Positions 8,929 through 21,520 are shown, counted from the stretch's first letter. The stretch: 64,000 nt of DNA from Streptomyces sp. 35G-GA-8 (GCF_023534745.1 NZ_JAMHJQ010000007.1:291145-355144); one strand, 5' to 3'. Program-made: numbers and translations. Notes: generated from the letters alone by a model not told the origin.

Positions 8929-10584
8929 GTGACCAGTCTCCCGGCTCCTTCGCCGCGTCGCCGCACGGTCGTCAAGGCCGCTGCCGCCACCGCCACCGCC
9001 GCCGCTCTCGCCGCCCCGGTCGTTCTCGGCGGCACCACCACCGCCTCCGCCGCCGAGGCGCCCGCCTTCCTCCACGGTGTCGCCTCCGGCGATCCGCTCC
9101 CCGACGGTGTCCTGCTGTGGACCCGCGTCACCCCCGCGCCCGACGCCGTACCCGGCTCGGGCAGGGGAGCGGACACCGAAGTGCTCTGGGAGGTCGCCGA
9201 GGACGAGCGGTTCACGTCCGTCGTCGCCCGGGGCACCACCACCGCGCGCGCCGCGTCGGACCATACGGTCAAGGTCGATGTAAGGGGTCTGCGCCAGGCG
9301 GCCGTTCATTACTTCCGGTTCACCGCGGGCGGCACCGTCTCCCCCGTCGGCCGTACGCGTACGACGTCCGCGCCCGACACCGCCGCTCCCGGTGTGCGCT
9401 TCGGCGTGGTCTCCTGTGCCAACTGGGAGGCCGGTTACTTCTCCGCGTACCGGCATCTGGCCACCCGCCCCGACCTCGACGCCGTCCTCCATCTCGGCGA
9501 CTACCTCTACGAGTACGCGACCGGCGGCTTCCCGGGGACGGACGGTGTCGTACGGCAGCACGAACCGACCCACGAGATCATCAGCCTCGCCGACTACCGC
9601 GCGCGGCACGGCCGCTACAAATCCGATGCCGACCTGCGGGCGCTGCACGCCGCCCACCCCGTGATCGCCATCTGGGACGACCACGAGTTCGCCAATGACG
9701 CCTGGTCGGGCGGCGCGGAGAACCACACGCCCGGCACGGAGGGCGCCTGGGCCGACCGGGCGGCGGCTGCCAGGCAGGCGTACTTCGAGTGGATGCCCGT
9801 CCGCGCCTCCACCGAGGGCACCGTCTACCGCAGGCTGCGCTTCGGCGCGCTCGCCGACCTCCATCTGCTGGATCTGCGGTCGTTCCGCTCCCAGCAGACG
9901 ACGATCGGCGACGGCGCGGTGGACGATCCGGACCGTACGATCACCGGCCGCGCCCAGCTCGACTGGCTGAAGGCGGGTCTGGCGGGATCGGACGCCGCCT
10001 GGCAGCTGGTCGGCACGTCAGTGATGATCTCGCCGGTCGCCTTCGGCTCGCTGCCCGCCCATCTGCTGGGCCCGATAGCCGAGTTGCTTGGCCTGCCCAA
10101 GGAAGGTCTCGCCATCAATGTCGACCAGTGGGACGGGTATACGGACGACCGCAAGGAACTGCTCGCGCATCTGACCGGGCGCGGGATCCGGAACACGGTC
10201 TTCCTGACCGGTGACATCCATATGGCGTGGGCCAACGATGTGCCGGTCACGGCGGCCACGTATCCGCTCTCCCGCTCCGCCGCCACGGAGTTCGTGGTCA
10301 CCTCGGTCACCTCCGACAACCTGGACGACCTGCTGCATGTGCCGGCGGGGACGCTCTCGGTGGTCGCGTCCGCCGCGGTCAGGGCCGCCAACCGCCATGT
10401 GAAGTGGGTGGACATGGACCACCACGGCTATGGCGTGCTCGATGTCACGACCGAGCGTACGCAGATGGATTACTACACGATCTCCGACCGGACCGATCCG
10501 GCCGCCACCACCGCCTGGGCCCGCTCGTATCGCACGGCGTCGGGCTCACAGCGGGTGGAACGGGCCGATCAGCCCGTCCGCTGA
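8929..10584 (+). CDS. phoD: Secreted alkaline phosphatase/phosphodiesterase PhoD
   Basis: 551 residues. The N-terminus has a Tat-type signal (RRRTVVKAA, then an Ala-rich hydrophobic stretch and a probable cut after TTTASAAEA near residue 45). An N-terminal Fn3-like domain ([23 protein letters not shown]) is followed by the metallophosphatase domain with [28 protein letters not shown] and [15 protein letters not shown], which supply the metal ligands (Fe/Ca in characterised PhoD). It releases phosphate from phosphomonoesters and diesters, such as teichoic acids, outside the cell. The GTG start has no Shine-Dalgarno but follows a -10 hexamer by 8 nt, so the mRNA is probably leaderless. Convergent with the hydrolase gene, separated by a hairpin. 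Confidence 0.95.
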   Translation: MTSLPAPSPRRRTVVKAAAATATAAALAAPVVLGGTTTASAAEAPAFLHGVASGDPLPDGVLLWTRVTPAPDAVPGSGRGADTEVLWEVAEDERFTSVVARGTTTARAASDHTVKVDVRGLRQAAVHYFRFTAGGTVSPVGRTRTTSAPDTAAPGVRFGVVSCANWEAGYFSAYRHLATRPDLDAVLHLGDYLYEYATGGFPGTDGVVRQHEPTHEIISLADYRARHGRYKSDADLRALHAAHPVIAIWDDHEFANDAWSGGAENHTPGTEGAWADRAAAARQAYFEWMPVRASTEGTVYRRLRFGALADLHLLDLRSFRSQQTTIGDGAVDDPDRTITGRAQLDWLKAGLAGSDAAWQLVGTSVMISPVAFGSLPAHLLGPIAELLGLPKEGLAINVDQWDGYTDDRKELLAHLTGRGIRNTVFLTGDIHMAWANDVPVTAATYPLSRSAATEFVVTSVTSDNLDDLLHVPAGTLSVVASAAVRAANRHVKWVDMDHHGYGVLDVTTERTQMDYYTISDRTDPAATTAWARSYRTASGSQRVERADQPVR

Positions 10585-10586
10585 CC

Positions 10587-10614
10587 GGCGCGCGGGCCGC
10601 GGAGCTCGCGCGCC
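10587..10614. terminator. Hairpin terminator between convergent phoD and hydrolase genes
   Basis: GGCGCGCG (10587-10594) and CGCGCGCC (10607-10614) around a GC-rich 12-nt loop, 3 bp after the phoD stop and 33 bp from the convergent stop at 10647. Confidence 0.6.
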
Positions 10615-10646
10615 GCAGCGCTCCCCGGCCCGCCGCCGCGCGAATC

Positions 10647-11216
10647 TCAGAGCGAGTCGATGAAGGCGAGGCCGGTCCGCCAGGTCTCCTCGGCGGCCGA
10701 CTCGTCGTAGTCCGGCAGATCGGGGTCGGTATAGAGATGCCCTGCCCCCGGGTAGCGGTAGATCTCCACATCGGCCCCGGCCTGCCGCATCCTCAGATAC
10801 CAGGCGGTCAGCCAGTCGTGCGGCTCGAACGGGTCCGGGTCCGCGACATGCAGTTGTACGGGCAGATCGTCCACGGACGCGTTCTCCGCGATGTCGGACG
10901 TACCGTGCATCAGCAGCAGCCCGCGCGCCTTGGTGTCGCCGAGCGCCAGCGTCTGCGCGATCGAGCCGCCGAGCGAGAAACCCGCGTACACCAGACCGCG
11001 ATCCGAATACGGCGCGGCGGCCAGCACCGCGCGGCGCAGCAGTTCGTCCTTGCCGATCTTGTCCTTCAGGGCCCTGCCCTCCTCCACAGAGGCCGCGGTT
11101 TGGCCCTCGAAGAGGTCGGGCACGCGCACCTGGTGTCCGGCGGCACGCAGCCGGTCCGCGGCGGCGTGCACGGCAGGGCGCAGACCGTGGACGGAATGGA
11201 AGAGCATGATGTCCAT
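10647..11216 (-). CDS. Dienelactone hydrolase-like alpha/beta hydrolase
   Basis: 189 residues, a compact alpha/beta hydrolase of the dienelactone hydrolase superfamily. It begins at MDIMLFHSVHGLRPAV and has the nucleophile elbow GFSLGG (about residue 90). That residue is Ser, where classical dienelactone hydrolase has Cys. A late Asp (VADPDPFEPHDW) and a late His in YPGAGHLYTDPDLPDY complete a plausible triad. The substrate is unknown, most likely a small ester or lactone. The ATG at 11216 gives a full-length protein; the open frame continues upstream only as a shadow of the divergent mscS gene. The start lies 43 bp from the divergent MscS start. Confidence 0.85.
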   Translation of the reverse strand: MDIMLFHSVHGLRPAVHAAADRLRAAGHQVRVPDLFEGQTAASVEEGRALKDKIGKDELLRRAVLAAAPYSDRGLVYAGFSLGGSIAQTLALGDTKARGLLLMHGTSDIAENASVDDLPVQLHVADPDPFEPHDWLTAWYLRMRQAGADVEIYRYPGAGHLYTDPDLPDYDESAAEETWRTGLAFIDSL

Positions 11217-11259
11217 CAGGACATCCTGCCAGCCCGTATCGGAACCCGACGAGGGAGCC

Positions 11260-12447
11260 ATGGAGAACGTACTGCGCCCACTTCTCGTGCTCGGCGGCTC
11301 GGTGCTGCTGACGCTCGCGCTCGGCTGGGTCGTCGATCTGGTGCTGCGCCGCGCGGACGCCCGGCACTCCGAGACCCCGCTGTGGGGGCTGCTGCGGCGC
11401 TGCCGGCTGCCGCTCCAGGTGGTCGTGCTCACGGCGCTGCTGCGCGGTACCTTCCGGGAGACCCGGTGGCGGATCATCGAGAGCCACCACGACGGGATCG
11501 GCCGGGCGCTCTCACTGGTGCTCATCGGCGCCGGTGCCTGGCTGGTGGTGGGGGTCGTCTCGGCGGCGGTGGAGTCCACGTACGCCCGGTACGCGGCCTC
11601 GACCCGGGACGCGGCCCGCCTGCGCCGGGTCCGTACACAGGTGACGCTGATCATGCGGATCGTCACGGCCGTCGTCGTGGTGGTCGCGGTGGCGGCGATC
11701 CTGCTCACCTTCCCCGACATGCGTGCGGTCGGCACCTCGATCCTGGCCTCCGCGGGCATCATCGGCATCGTCGCCGGTGTGGCCGCGCAGTCCACGCTCG
11801 GCAATCTCTTCGCGGGCTTCCAGATCGCGTTCGGGGACATGGTGCGGATCGGCGACACGGTGGTGGTGGACGGCGAGTGGGGCGTGGTCGAGGAGGTCAC
11901 GCTCACCTTCCTCGCCGTACGGACCTGGGACGAGCGGCGCATCACGATGCCGGTGTCGTACTTCACCAGCAAGCCCTTCGAGAACTGGTCGCGCGGCGGG
12001 GTCCAGATGACCGGCACCGTCTTCTTCCAGCTGGATCACTCGGCGCCGATGGGGCCGATGCGCGAGAAGCTGCACGAGATCCTGCTGGCCTGCCCGGCCT
12101 GGGACGGCAGGGCCTGGAACCTGGCGGTCACCGACACCGCGACGACCACGATGGAGGTGCGCGCGGTGGTCACGGCCAAGGACGCGGACGACATCTGGAC
12201 GGTGCGCTGCGCGGTACGCGAGGAGATGATCGGCTGGCTGGTGGAGAACCATCCGTACGCGCTGCCCAGGATCTCGACGGATCTCGCCCACGGACTTCTT
12301 CCGCGCGGCCGGAGCCCGCTGCCCGCGGAGCGGACCGAGCGCGACGAGCGTGATACCGGCGAGCGGCGGGACCGCGAGTCCTCCGGGAACAACGAGGACG
12401 CCGAGAACACGGAGGACACGGACCGTCCCCGCACGGGCCGCGCCTGA
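11260..12447 (+). CDS. Mechanosensitive ion channel, MscS family
   Basis: 395 residues. Membrane segments at roughly residues 6-24, 45-60, 82-104 and 130-150, followed by the pore-lining helix and the conserved MscS beta domain (SAGIIGIVAGVAAQSTLGNLFAGFQIAFGD then VRIGDTVVVDGEWGVVEEVTLT and RRITMPVSYFTSKPFENWSR). The cytoplasmic domain ends in an acidic, Arg/Glu/Asp-rich disordered tail of about 50 residues. The channel opens when the membrane is stretched and releases solutes on osmotic downshock. ATG at 11260 with GGGAG upstream; the longer open frame is a shadow of the divergent hydrolase gene. Followed by a 14-bp tandem array and the convergent antiporter. Confidence 0.92.
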   Translation: MENVLRPLLVLGGSVLLTLALGWVVDLVLRRADARHSETPLWGLLRRCRLPLQVVVLTALLRGTFRETRWRIIESHHDGIGRALSLVLIGAGAWLVVGVVSAAVESTYARYAASTRDAARLRRVRTQVTLIMRIVTAVVVVVAVAAILLTFPDMRAVGTSILASAGIIGIVAGVAAQSTLGNLFAGFQIAFGDMVRIGDTVVVDGEWGVVEEVTLTFLAVRTWDERRITMPVSYFTSKPFENWSRGGVQMTGTVFFQLDHSAPMGPMREKLHEILLACPAWDGRAWNLAVTDTATTTMEVRAVVTAKDADDIWTVRCAVREEMIGWLVENHPYALPRISTDLAHGLLPRGRSPLPAERTERDERDTGERRDRESSGNNEDAENTEDTDRPRTGRA

Positions 12448-12458
12448 GACCACGCCCC

Positions 12459-12514
12459 CGGCTCAGCGGCGGCGGCTCAGCGGTATCGGCTCAGCGGCGC
12501 CGGCTCAGCGCATG
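12459..12514. repeat. 14-bp tandem repeat x4 overlapping the antiporter stop codon
   Basis: Units starting at 12459, 12473, 12487 and 12501, each beginning CGGCTCAGCG, with only the last three or four bases varying. The last copy contains the antiporter stop codon (TCA at 12505-12507, TGA on the minus strand), and every other copy repeats the same TGA. It looks like expansion from the 3' end of the gene. Confidence 0.85.
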
Positions 12515-14091
12515 CTGCGCACGTCCAGATGGCGCAGGACACGGTCCACGATCTCGGGGTCCGAGCCCGGCTCGTTGCGGGCCGACAGCACCTCGTGACG
12601 GGCCGCCGACATCATCTCGCGCTGAATGCGCTGGACGGTCTTCACGCGCTCCACCCGCTTGGTGAACCACTCACGCCGCTCGTCATCGATCAGATCGGGG
12701 CTGATCCGCACACCGATGTCACCGGCGCCCCGCTGGAGCCGTTCGCTGACCTCCTCCGGCAGGTCCTCGACATCCTCGATCTCCCTGAGCCGGCGCTTGG
12801 CCGCCTTGGCGGCGCGGATCGCGAGCGAGTGCTCCAGCTCGCGTTCCGCGTCCGCGTCCGCCCGTACGCCGAGCTTCCGCACCAGCCAGGGCAGGGTCAG
12901 GCCCTGGAAGACCAGCGTCGCCATGATGACCGCGAACGCGATGAAGATGATCTCCTCGCGGCCGGGGAACGGCTCGCCGCTGTCGGTCTTCAGCGGGATC
13001 GCCAGCGCCAGGGCGACCGAGGCCACCCCGCGCATCCCGGCCCACCACATGATCACGGTCTCGCGCCAGCTGGTCGGGATCTCCTCGTCGTAGTCCCGGA
13101 GTTTGTGCATCCGCTTGGCCAGCCAGGTCGCGGGCAGCAGCCACAGCAGCCGTACGAACACGACGACCCCGATGATCGCCGCGCCCCAGCCCAGCATTTC
13201 GTACGCGTGGCCGCCGGCCGCGCCGAAGGCGTTGTGGAGCTCCAGCCCGATCAGCCCGAAGGCGACCCCGGTCACCAGGGTGTCGACGACCTGCCAGAAG
13301 GAGTTGCCGGCCAGCCGCCCCATCACGTCGTCGGCGTCCGCCGTGTGCGTGGCGAGGAAGAGCGCGGTGGTCAGGACGGCGAGCACACCCGAGCCGTGCA
13401 GCTCCTCGGCCAGCACATAGCTGACGAACGGCACCAGCAGCGAGAGCCCGATCTGGAGTGTCGCGTCACCGAGCACCGACATCAGCTTGTTGGAGATCCA
13501 GCCGAGCACGAGCCCCACCGCCACGGCGACCACCGCCGACAGAACGAGCGAGCCGGCCGCGCCCGGCCAGGAGAACGTTCCGCTGACGACCGCGGCGATC
13601 GCCACGTGGTAGAGGACGATCGCGGTGACATCGTTGAACAGCCCCTCGCCCTCCAGGATCGAGACCAGCCGCCGGGGCAGTCCGAGGGAGCCCGCGACGG
13701 CGGTCGCGGCCACCGGGTCGGGCGGGGCGACGAGCGCCCCGAGCGCGACCGCGGCGGCGATCGGCAGTCCGGGCACGATGGAGTTGGCCACCACCGCGAC
13801 GGCCGCCGTCGTGACGAAGACCAGCGCGACCGCGAGCAGCAGGATAGGACGCACATTCGCCGCGAACTGCCGCCAGGAGGTGCGTTGCACGGCGGCGTAC
13901 AGCAGCGGCGGCAAGAGAAGCGGAAGGATAAACTCCGGCGGCACGTGCACATTCGGTACGAACGGCAGCAGGGCCAGGACGATCCCCACCAGGGTCATCA
14001 GCACCGGCGAGGGCAGCCCCAGCCGCTCCCCGAGCGGCACCGTGACCACCGCACCCAGCAACAGCACGAGCAGCAGCGCCAACTGGTCCAC
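12505..14091 (-). CDS. Na+/H+ antiporter, CPA1 family
   Basis: 528 residues with about 12 membrane segments in the first ~400 residues and a cytoplasmic charged tail of about 120 residues (RADADAERELEHSLAIRAAKAAKRR). The family-defining Asn-Asp pair is in EGEGLFNDVTAIVLYH, and the discontinuous-helix region is ALGALVAPPDPVAATAV. Exchanges Na+ (or K+) for protons to control pH and salt. I chose the GTG at 14091, which has GGGAGG 7 nt upstream and starts directly at DQLALLLVLLLG; the frame runs 13 codons further upstream, but that ATG has no ribosome site. Monocistronic. Confidence 0.93.
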   Translation of the reverse strand: MDQLALLLVLLLGAVVTVPLGERLGLPSPVLMTLVGIVLALLPFVPNVHVPPEFILPLLLPPLLYAAVQRTSWRQFAANVRPILLLAVALVFVTTAAVAVVANSIVPGLPIAAAVALGALVAPPDPVAATAVAGSLGLPRRLVSILEGEGLFNDVTAIVLYHVAIAAVVSGTFSWPGAAGSLVLSAVVAVAVGLVLGWISNKLMSVLGDATLQIGLSLLVPFVSYVLAEELHGSGVLAVLTTALFLATHTADADDVMGRLAGNSFWQVVDTLVTGVAFGLIGLELHNAFGAAGGHAYEMLGWGAAIIGVVVFVRLLWLLPATWLAKRMHKLRDYDEEIPTSWRETVIMWWAGMRGVASVALALAIPLKTDSGEPFPGREEIIFIAFAVIMATLVFQGLTLPWLVRKLGVRADADAERELEHSLAIRAAKAAKRRLREIEDVEDLPEEVSERLQRGAGDIGVRISPDLIDDERREWFTKRVERVKTVQRIQREMMSAARHEVLSARNEPGSDPEIVDRVLRHLDVRSMR

Positions 14092-14218
14092 GGTGGGCCC
14101 TCCCGTGATCGAAAGCCTGACGGCAGACATCGGTGATCAGGGGCTCCACCCTGTCACGCACGCTGTCCGGATCTCCCCAGGGGGTGGCTGAAAAACGCTA
14201 CGGAGGCGACCCCGCCCG

Positions 14219-14713
14219 CTAGGCCAGCCTCTGGAGCGTCCGGCGCATCGACCGGTGGGCGATGCCCGCGTCCTGGAACTCGGGGCCGTACGCCGCGTAT
14301 CCCAGCCGCTCGTAGAAGCCCAGCGCGTGCGACTGCGCGTGCAGGTCCACCACCGTGAGGCCGCGCTCGCGGGCCGCTTCCTCGACGGCCCGTACCAGCG
14401 CCACGCCGATACCGAGCCCCCGGGCCGACGCGACGACCGCCAGCCGTCCCAGCGAACCGACGGACGGGTCCCCGCCGGTGCGGTCGGCGGCCTCGGGCCC
14501 GTACAGCAGCCGAGCGGTGCCCAGCGGTGTCCCGTCCTCGCGGAGGGCGAGCAGGTGGAGCGCCCGCTCGTCACGGCCGTCGTACTCGATGTCCTCGGCG
14601 ACCCGCTGCTCGACGACGAAGACCTCCTTGCGGACCGCGAAGCACGCCTCGATGTCCGCCGGTCCGGTCGCGATCCGCACGAGGAAGCCGGAGCCGTCGC
14701 CGCCCGGGGTCAT
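14219..14713 (-). CDS. GNAT family N-acetyltransferase
   Basis: 164 residues with the GNAT fold: [35 protein letters not shown] resembles the ElaA/GNAT N-terminal part, and the acetyl-CoA loop is [27 protein letters not shown] (Q/RxxGxG/A type). C-terminal [16 protein letters not shown] is a common GNAT signature. It would transfer acetyl from acetyl-CoA to an amine; the substrate is unknown. The ATG overlaps the rluD stop by ATGA, so it is translationally coupled to rluD. Confidence 0.9.
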   Translation of the reverse strand: MTPGGDGSGFLVRIATGPADIEACFAVRKEVFVVEQRVAEDIEYDGRDERALHLLALREDGTPLGTARLLYGPEAADRTGGDPSVGSLGRLAVVASARGLGIGVALVRAVEEAARERGLTVVDLHAQSHALGFYERLGYAAYGPEFQDAGIAHRSMRRTLQRLA

Positions 14714-15651
14714 ATGTTGCTCTCCGCCCTGACCTTGTCCAGCGCGCTCTGGAGATCGTCGGGGTAGCCGCTGGAGTACTCCACCCACCGCCCGTCCGAC
14801 GGGTGCTCGAAGCCGAGCCGTACGGCGTGCAGCCACTGCCGGGTCAGCCCCAGCCGCTTGGCCAGCGTCGGATCGGCGCCATAGGTCAGATCGCCCACGC
14901 ACGGATGGCGGTGGGCGGACATGTGCACCCGGATCTGGTGCGTACGGCCCGTCTCCAGCTTGATGTCGAGCAGCGAGGCCGACCGGAACGCCTCGATCAG
15001 GTCGTAGTGCGTCACCGACGGCTTGCCCTCGGCGGTGACCGCCCACTTGTAGTCGTGGTTCGGGTGGCGGCCGATGGGGGCGTCGATGGTGCCGCTCATC
15101 GGGTCGGGATGGCCCTGCACCAGCGCGTGGTAGCGCTTGTCGACGACCCGCTCCTTGAACTGCGCCTTGAGCAGGGTGTACGCGCGCTCCGACTTGGCCA
15201 CCACCATCAGCCCGGAGGTGCCGACGTCCAGCCGGTGCACGATGCCCTGCCGCTCGGCCGCCCCCGAGGTGGAGATGCGGTAGCCGGCGGCGGCCAGACC
15301 GCCGATGACGGTCGTACCGCTCCAGCCGGGGCTGGGGTGCGCGGCGACACCGACCGGCTTGACGATCACCACGATGTCGTCGTCGTCGTGCACGATCTCC
15401 ATGCCCTCGACGGGCTCGGCCACGATCTGCACGGGGACGGCGGCCCCCGGCATCTCGACCTCCAGCCAGGCCCCGCCGTTCACCCGCTCGGACTTCCCGA
15501 CGACGGAGCCGTCGACCTGTACCTTCCCGGAGGCGGCCAGCTCGGCCGCCTTCGTACGGGAGAACCCGAACATACGGGCGATGGCGGCGTCGACGCGCTC
15601 GCCCTCCAGGCCATCGGGCACGGGCAGCGTTCTGATCTCGGGAAAGCTCAC
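14710..15651 (-). CDS. rluD: RluA-family 23S rRNA pseudouridine synthase (RluD-like)
   Basis: 313 residues. An S4-like RNA-binding domain (about residues 17-75, [32 protein letters not shown]) precedes the pseudouridine synthase domain. The catalytic Asp is in [17 protein letters not shown] (about 145), and the conserved [20 protein letters not shown] follows. In bacteria this family modifies the helix 69 region of 23S rRNA. The GTG at 15651 matches the family N-terminus ([24 protein letters not shown]); the ribosome site is weak. Downstream of lspA by 70 bp, and overlapping the acetyltransferase gene. The lspA-rluD pairing is common in bacteria. The exact uridine target is inferred. Confidence 0.93.
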   Translation of the reverse strand: MSFPEIRTLPVPDGLEGERVDAAIARMFGFSRTKAAELAASGKVQVDGSVVGKSERVNGGAWLEVEMPGAAVPVQIVAEPVEGMEIVHDDDDIVVIVKPVGVAAHPSPGWSGTTVIGGLAAAGYRISTSGAAERQGIVHRLDVGTSGLMVVAKSERAYTLLKAQFKERVVDKRYHALVQGHPDPMSGTIDAPIGRHPNHDYKWAVTAEGKPSVTHYDLIEAFRSASLLDIKLETGRTHQIRVHMSAHRHPCVGDLTYGADPTLAKRLGLTRQWLHAVRLGFEHPSDGRWVEYSSGYPDDLQSALDKVRAESNI

Positions 15652-15721
15652 CTGTCGAGTATGCCTTGTCGTCACAAGGCACCGGACCGCACAAGGCACC
15701 GGACCGCGCGCCCGGGGACCC

Positions 15722-16282
15722 TCAGTCCTTGTGAACGGTCCCGTCGGGGTCGAGGCCACGGAACGACAGCAGCACGATGAGGATGCCCCCGCAGACGATC
15801 GCGGAGTCGGCGAGGTTGAAGACCGCGAAGTGCGCGGGCGCGATGAAGTCGACCACGGCGCCCTGGAAGACCCCCGGCGCACGGAAGATCCGGTCGGTGA
15901 GATTGCCCAGCGCGCCACCGAGCAGCAGCCCCAGCGCGATCGCCCAGGGCAGGCTGTAGAGCTTGCGGGCCAGCCGCGCGATCACCACGATCACCGCCGC
16001 CGCGATACACGTGAAGATCACCGTGAACGCCTCGCCGATACCGAAGGCGGCGCCCGGGTTCCTGATCGCCTCGAACTTCAGCAGCTCGCCGATCACCTCG
16101 ATCGGCTCGTGGTGCTCCAGCTTGGCCACCACGAGCATCTTGCTGCCGAGGTCCAGCAGATAAGCCACCACGGCGACGGCGAAGAGCGCGGCGATCCTGC
16201 GCTTCCCTCTGGGCCGCTCGGCGGCAGCCGCGGCCTCGTCGTCAACCTCCGGCGTACCGATGCTGCGCTCCGCCTCTGCCAC
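15722..16282 (-). CDS. lspA: Lipoprotein signal peptidase (signal peptidase II)
   Basis: 186 residues with four membrane segments (about 30-48, 80-100, 105-122 and 150-172). The two catalytic Asp residues are in [13 protein letters not shown] and [14 protein letters not shown]. The family region [10 protein letters not shown] is also present. It removes the signal peptide of prolipoproteins after lipid attachment to Cys. An N-terminal extension of about 27 residues, rich in Glu and Ala, is typical of Streptomyces homologues. GTG start with GAGGAA upstream. Lies between the DksA-like gene and rluD on the same strand. Confidence 0.97.
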   Translation of the reverse strand: MAEAERSIGTPEVDDEAAAAAERPRGKRRIAALFAVAVVAYLLDLGSKMLVVAKLEHHEPIEVIGELLKFEAIRNPGAAFGIGEAFTVIFTCIAAAVIVVIARLARKLYSLPWAIALGLLLGGALGNLTDRIFRAPGVFQGAVVDFIAPAHFAVFNLADSAIVCGGILIVLLSFRGLDPDGTVHKD

Positions 16283-16344
16283 GTAAGTTCCTCAACCCTC
16301 TAGGTACCTGACTGAGGACGAGCGTACGGCACACCTGTACGCGT

Positions 16345-17214
16345 TCAGCCTCGACGTTCCTGTTTCTGCTTGTCCTCGACACAGAGTGTGGCCCGGGGGA
16401 ACGCCTGCATCCTGGCCTTGCCGATCGGCTTTCCGCAGATCTCGCAGAGCCCGTACGTCCCGGCGTCGAGCCGCTGGAGCGCGCGCTCGGTCTGCTCCAG
16501 CATCTCGCGGGCGTTGGCGGCGAGCGACATCTCGTGCTCCCGCGTGATGTTCTTCGTGCCGGTGTCCGCGTCGTCGTCACCGGCGCCGTCCCCGGAGTCC
16601 CGCATCAGCCCGGCCAGCGCGGTCTCGGACGAGGTGATCTCGGCGCGCAGTCTGGCCGCCTCGCTCTCCAGCACGGCGCGGGCCGCCGCGACCTCCTCCG
16701 GCGTCCAGGGATCCTCGCCCGGCCGTACGGCCAGCTCCTCCGGGGATGTGGCGGTGGCGCGCGCGACGGGCACCGCCGTCGCGGCCCCCGATCCACGCCG
16801 ACCGGCCGCCGTACCCCCGCCGTCCGCGGTCTTCTTCGCTCCCACCGTGCTGGCTCCCGTCTGTTCCGCGGCCTGGGCCGCCCCCTCGGCCGCGGACGCG
16901 GCCTTCTTCGCGGTCTCATCGGCGGACGCCCGGCCGGGCGCCGCCTTCTTGGCCGCGGACTTCCTCGCGGCCGACTTCTTCGCCGGTGCCTTCTTGGCCG
17001 CCTTCTTCGCCGCGGACTTCTTCGCCGGTGCTCTCTTGGCCGCCGCTTTCGTGGCCGGTGTCTTCTTGGCCGGTGCTTTCTTGGCCGCCGTCTTCTTGGC
17101 CGGTGTCGTCTTCGCCGCCGACTTCGCTGTGGCCTTCGCCGTGGTCCTGGCCGCGCCCTCGGTCGCCGGTTTCGCCACGGTCGTCTTCTTCGCGGCGGTC
17201 TTCTTCGCCACCAT
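16345..17214 (-). CDS. DksA/TraR-type zinc-finger protein with Ala/Lys-rich histone-like N-terminus
   Basis: 289 residues. The first ~100 residues are KKxAAKK/APAKK repeats like the tail of histone H1 or bacterial HU-tail proteins, probably binding DNA. The C-terminal ~120 residues form a DksA/TraR-like coiled coil ([44 protein letters not shown]) and a finger: C257 and C260 (CEIC), then C278, with Asp281 where the fourth Cys is expected (LCVEDK). Asp can bind zinc, but the change is notable. Such proteins bind the RNA polymerase secondary channel or DNA. ATG at 17214 preceded by GAAGGGG; the longer frame upstream is unsupported. Divergent from the ileS T-box. Confidence 0.87.
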   Translation of the reverse strand: MVAKKTAAKKTTVAKPATEGAARTTAKATAKSAAKTTPAKKTAAKKAPAKKTPATKAAAKRAPAKKSAAKKAAKKAPAKKSAARKSAAKKAAPGRASADETAKKAASAAEGAAQAAEQTGASTVGAKKTADGGGTAAGRRGSGAATAVPVARATATSPEELAVRPGEDPWTPEEVAAARAVLESEAARLRAEITSSETALAGLMRDSGDGAGDDDADTGTKNITREHEMSLAANAREMLEQTERALQRLDAGTYGLCEICGKPIGKARMQAFPRATLCVEDKQKQERRG

Positions 17215-17488
17215 GGCCGCGGCCCCTTCACATAGGGTGATCTTGCTCGCGAATCGTGCTGGGACGATAAATCGACCCCAGCCGCGCGGCAACGGGGCAC
17301 GCCGCCGGATCGACCCTCCCCACGTCCGCGACAAGACCAGCCTGCATCCGTTGTGCCCAGCTCGCCGCCCGGTAATCCGCCGGGGGCCCGCGGCCGAGCC
17401 TCCGGGGCCGGTATAACCATTCGGGTCATACGCTCGGCCGTACGGCGCTCCCCCCGAAAACCGGTCGGCCGCGCTCCGCCCGGCCCCG

Positions 17489-17494
17489 TACACT
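17489..17494 (+). promoter_or_regulatory. Possible -10 element for the ileS leader
   Basis: TACACT lies about 20 bp before the first conserved T-box base. No good -35 is visible at 17-18 bp. The rest of 17215-17488, between the DksA-like gene and the leader, shows no gene. Confidence 0.35.
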
Positions 17495-17514
17495 GGGGCG
17501 AGCGAGAGGCGTGG

Positions 17515-17766
17515 ATGGGGACGAGTAGCGTCGTACGCGGCCATGAGCGACCCGGGGACGGTGAGAGCCCGGGGGCAGAGCGCGAGGTGAAGCATCACCC
17601 CGGAGCCGCCGGAAGAAAGCCCCGGTCCCACCGGAGCGAGTAGAACCGGCAGCGCGACCCCAATGAGGGGGCCGCGGGCGGCGCACGCCCGGGGCCAAGG
17701 AGGGTGGTACCGCGGGAGCGCTGCTCTCGTCCCTCCGACGGAGATGCCGCAGTTCCGCCGGAGGAA
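17515..17766 (+). ncRNA. T-box riboswitch (tRNA-Ile), translational type
   Basis: All main T-box landmarks are present. The stem I start is GACGAGTA (17520-17527), and the specifier loop is GAAGC-ATC-A with the Ile codon ATC at 17594-17596 followed by the expected purine. The T-box sequence AAGGAGGGTGGTACCGCGG spans 17697-17715, with discriminator TGGT at 17705-17708, which pairs with ACCA at the tRNA-Ile end. Downstream, CCTCC (17732-17736) can pair with the ileS Shine-Dalgarno GGAGG (17760-17764), so uncharged tRNA-Ile probably frees the ribosome site, as in other actinobacterial ileS leaders. Confidence 0.95.
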
Positions 17767-17773
17767 GCGCCCC

Positions 17774-20932
<3,159 letters not shown>

Positions 20933-21040
20933 CACACCCCTCGGCACGGCCCGGCCCGGAACCCCCGGGCCGGGCCGGACCGGTGCCCCAACGCCAGGCC
21001 CGCACGACAGGAGCGCGGAAGCCGCCCAGCCGTCCGCACC

Positions 21041-21399
21041 GCGCCGGCCACCACCTCCGCCGCCCCCTGCGCCGCAAAGCCCGCGCCCCCACAGGACCCC
21101 GCCCCGGCCATCCCCACCCCCACCGGACCGGTGGCACCGAGGCCCGGGGCAGCGCCCCGAACCGCGCCGGCCACCGCCTCCGCCGGACCCCTGCACCGCA
21201 CAGCTCGCGCACCCACAGGACCCCGCCCCGCCATCCCCACACCCACCGGAACGGTGAGCACCGGGGCCCGGGGCAGCGCCCCGAACCGCACCGGCCACCG
21301 CCTCCGCCGGACCCCGCGTCGCAAAGCCCGCGCCCGCACAGGACCCCGCCCCGCCATCCCACCGGAACGGTGGCACCGGGGCCCGGGGCAGCGCCCCGG
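21041..21399. repeat. Three tandem ~113-124 bp GC-rich repeats
   Basis: The marker GC[GA]CCGGCCACC recurs at 21041, 21164 and 21288, and each unit ends with a GGCCCGGGGCAGCGCCCCG hairpin (near 21145, 21268 and 21380). Units differ by substitutions and a short deletion in the third. The 632-bp spacer between ileS and divIVA (20933-21564) contains this array, the hexamer run and the terminator; I see no gene. Open frames here are low-complexity shadows. Confidence 0.75.
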
Positions 21400-21447
21400 T
21401 TTCGGGAAGGGGCGGGCCAGGGGACAGCCCCGCGCAGCGCCCCGACC

Positions 21448-21477
21448 CCGCACCCGCACCCGCACCCGCACCCGCAC
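21448..21477. repeat. CCGCAC hexamer microsatellite, five copies
   Basis: Five exact copies of CCGCAC in a row, ending 8 bp before the ileS/divIVA terminator hairpin. Likely to vary in copy number between strains by slippage. Confidence 0.9.
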
Positions 21478-21484
21478 ACAAAAA

Positions 21485-21520
21485 GGGCTGGGCCCGAGGT
21501 AAAAACCCCGGGCCCAGCCC
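21485..21520. terminator. Bidirectional terminator between ileS and divIVA
   Basis: GGGCTGGGCCCG (21485-21496) pairs with CGGGCCCAGCCC (21509-21520), 12 bp perfect. A run of A precedes the left arm, which gives a T-run for minus-strand transcripts, and another A-run is in the loop. It lies between convergent ileS and divIVA. Confidence 0.85.
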
